64,000 nt of DNA from Desulfosediminicola flagellatus (GTDB lineage: Bacteria > Desulfobacterota > Desulfobulbia > Desulfobulbales > Desulfocapsaceae), in NCBI RefSeq assembly GCF_005116655.2, contig NZ_CP050698.1:4504001-4568000 (forward strand), written 5' to 3'. The notes beneath the pieces were generated by a model. That model was not told the origin of the DNA. It worked only from the letters and a program-made list of their open reading frames with translations, and did not search any database. Positions 62,329 through 64,000 of this stretch are shown one piece after another. Position 1 is the stretch's first letter. Each line of letters starts with the position of its first letter. Position numbers and translations under genes: made by a program.

Positions 62329-63705
62329 CTACGAGAGTTTTCGAGGTATATAACGTCCTGCACCCGGCTCAACATTGAGTTTTCCTTCTTCATATTGTAC
62401 TCGGCCATCGGCAATAACCATGCATGGTCCACCGATAGTCTTAAATCCCTCAAAGATTGAGGTATCGACATTGTGATAATGGGTTCGGGCCGAAATAACG
62501 CCTTTACCTTCCGGCTGCCAGATAACAAGATCCGCATCCGCACCCACTGCAACAATACCTTTACGTGGATACATACCGAAGATCTGTGCAGGGTTGGTGC
62601 TGGTTATGGCAACCATCTGGTTTAAACTGATTCTGCCCTTCATAACACCATAGGTATAGAGCAGTTTCAGTCTGTCCTCTATACCCGCAGCGCCGTTTGG
62701 AATCTTACGAAAATCTTCACGACCAAGTTCTTTCTGGCCTCTGAGATTGAATGGACAGTGGTCTGTACCGACAACCTGAATCTGACCTGCACGAATAGCA
62801 CCCCAAAGCGCATCTGCATGCCCTTTAGGCCTGATAGGCGGGCTCATAACATATGCGGCACCAAGAAAATCCGGCTTTTCATATACAGAATCATCAAGCA
62901 GCAGATATTGCGGGCATGTTTCACCATAAATATCAAGCCCTTGAGCACGCGAATCAATAAGCACCTGTGTTGACTCTTTACAACTCATATGAACAAAATA
63001 GGCCGGCACGCCCAGTGCCCGCGCAAGTGTCGCCAGACGAGAGGCAGATTCACCTTCAGCATATGATGGCCTTGAAAACCCGTGATACTTTGGCGCTACT
63101 TTTCCTTCGGCAAAGAGTTTTTCCTGAAGTTCTGCAACAATCTCACCATTTTCACAATGCGCCATAATCAAGGCATTCAGATCTTTAGAACGCTTGAGCA
63201 TGGAAAACAGTTCCTGATCATCCACCATGATTGCGCCTTTATAGGCAAGAAATGCCTTAAAGCTCGGAATACCTTCATCCCGCACACAAACTTCCATCTC
63301 TTTTGCCACCTGATCGCTATACCAGGTGACTGCCATGTGAAAACCATAATCGGCAACAGCGGTCTTTGCCTTCTCTTTCCAGGTACCAAGCGCTTCAAGC
63401 AGCGACTGTTCTTTAGCCGGCACGATATAATCAATAATAGAGGTAGTTCCACCCGCCAGCGCCGCCGCAGTACCCGACTCAAAATCATCAGCAGAAACTT
63501 CACCCATAAACGGCATATCCAGATGGGTGTGAACATCAATCCCACCAGGCAGCACATACTGCCCAGCTGCATCAATTGTACGATCGGCAACAACATCAAG
63601 ATCCCTGCCAATGGCCACAATCTTACCGTCCTCTACATATATATCCTGGCAAACATTGTCCAACGGGCTGACAATCTCTCCGTTCTTAATCAATAATGAT
63701 CCCAT
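62329..63705 (-). CDS. hydA: Dihydropyrimidinase (D-hydantoinase)
   Basis: A 458-residue amidohydrolase opening the dihydropyrimidine ring. Metal motif GGIDVHTHLDMPFMG near residue 55, the lysine expected to be carboxylated in SFKAFLAYKGA near 150, GTDHCPFN with the catalytic Asp near 315, and PRKGIVAVGADADLVIWQP at the end. It is the first visible gene of the pyrimidine catabolic operon, 48 bases before preA, and is preceded by repeat copy D. Confidence 0.95.
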   Translation of the reverse strand: MGSLLIKNGEIVSPLDNVCQDIYVEDGKIVAIGRDLDVVADRTIDAAGQYVLPGGIDVHTHLDMPFMGEVSADDFESGTAAALAGGTTSIIDYIVPAKEQSLLEALGTWKEKAKTAVADYGFHMAVTWYSDQVAKEMEVCVRDEGIPSFKAFLAYKGAIMVDDQELFSMLKRSKDLNALIMAHCENGEIVAELQEKLFAEGKVAPKYHGFSRPSYAEGESASRLATLARALGVPAYFVHMSCKESTQVLIDSRAQGLDIYGETCPQYLLLDDSVYEKPDFLGAAYVMSPPIRPKGHADALWGAIRAGQIQVVGTDHCPFNLRGQKELGREDFRKIPNGAAGIEDRLKLLYTYGVMKGRISLNQMVAITSTNPAQIFGMYPRKGIVAVGADADLVIWQPEGKGVISARTHYHNVDTSIFEGFKTIGGPCMVIADGRVQYEEGKLNVEPGAGRYIPRKLS

Positions 63706-63787
63706 AATCTTCTCCGATCGCTGTTCAGTATGTCGTCTGTAATAAAAAACTGAGTGATTTCTGGCTAGCTAATACATAATTGGCAAG

Positions 63788-63933
63788 CTAATGCTCTTGC
63801 GGGTGGGAGATAGATTCGCCAAAATCGAGGCGTGTGGAGAATGTAACCGCAGACGTATAGTTAATACGTCGAGGATTACATTCTTTACACAACGCTGAGT
63901 TTGGTGAATATAGCCCCACCCGCATTGCATTAG
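63788..63933. repeat. Structured intergenic repeat, copy D, with long outer arms
   Basis: Core 63824-63899: ATCGAGGC, arm GTGTGGAGAATGTAA, apical hairpin GACGTAT-AGTTA-ATACGTC (perfect), partner TTACATTCTTTACAC, AACGCTGAG. Outer arms are long: TTCGCCAAA / TTTGGTGAA, GCGGGTGGG / CCCACCCGC and TAATGC / GCATTA, so nearly 146 bases can fold into one hairpin. It is upstream of the dihydropyrimidinase gene. Confidence 0.8.
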
Positions 63934-64000
63934 GACATCCAGTTAGAGTGGAGTGGGTATACCCATTTCGTCGTCACTTTCTTCTTCTTAGTCCAGAAAT

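Noticed and set aside
1..64000. tRNA or rRNA genes
   Set aside because: No cloverleaf-like or rRNA-conserved stretches were recognised by eye on either strand; a dedicated scan was not possible.

Overview
The window looks like chromosomal DNA of an anaerobic, probably marine, sulfate-reducing-type bacterium (Desulfobacterota; genus not assignable by eye). The support is a choline lyase very close to the Desulfovibrio enzyme, glycyl-radical and radical-SAM metabolism, a rubrerythrin, sigma-54 regulators and PEP-CTERM surface proteins. Base composition is moderate and intergenic spacers are rich in repeats.

Bases 1-10.8 kb hold a signalling and ion-transport block. A leftward operon (CBS-domain protein, PAS-sigma-54 activator, NifX-like protein, membrane sensor cut by the window edge) diverges from a rightward set: a degenerate cytidylate-kinase-like domain fused to a receiver, a single-domain response regulator, an SLC13-type anion transporter, an NhaD-type Na+/H+ antiporter and a second PAS-sigma-54 activator paralogous to the first. 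10.9-20.2 kb is mixed: small lipoproteins, a solute-binding protein, a crotonase with a LiuR-like palindrome in front of it, RsgA, a DGC-domain protein, and a leftward operon of ArsR regulator, UPF0718/ArsP-type permease, small thioredoxin-fold protein, DGC protein, thioredoxin and CcdA-like protein. At 20.5-23.8 kb an IS21-family element (istAB) splits an exported rubrerythrin gene; removing it with one 5-bp target duplicate restores the frame exactly.

Bases 23.9-43.6 kb are the centrepiece: a complete choline-utilisation bacterial microcompartment locus of the glycyl-radical (GRM1-like) class. A MerR-family regulator and a small protein/DMT transporter pair run leftward. The rightward operon encodes eight shell proteins (three tandem BMC, three BMC-H, one BMC-P, one PduU-like), CutC and CutD, two CoA-acylating aldehyde dehydrogenases (one without its catalytic cysteine), PduL, EutJ, an iron alcohol dehydrogenase, a PduS/RnfC-like flavoprotein and EutP. 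Choline would be cleaved to trimethylamine and acetaldehyde in the shell, and acetaldehyde dismutated to ethanol and acetyl-CoA/acetyl-phosphate. Divergent promoters with 19-20 bp spacers over the same dyad fit MerR-type control.

Bases 43.6-64 kb are accessory and decaying DNA followed by catabolic genes: PEP-CTERM proteins and a remnant, a nonsense-interrupted lipoprotein gene, a truncated tyrosine recombinase, a ~285-bp direct repeat flanking a membrane-protein gene, a PAS protein, AraC and TetR regulators, a TDT-family transporter, a radical SAM enzyme with an aldehyde dehydrogenase, a Gfo/Idh/MocA oxidoreductase, and a reductive pyrimidine degradation operon (dihydropyrimidinase, PreA, N-carbamoyl amidohydrolase).

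The most unusual signal is a family of five intergenic elements (E 3652, A 9042, B 33587, C 35203, D 63824) that share short conserved blocks but have different, still self-complementary, stems. Two of them lie inside the choline microcompartment operon. Several MITE-like elements with recognisable target duplications are also present.
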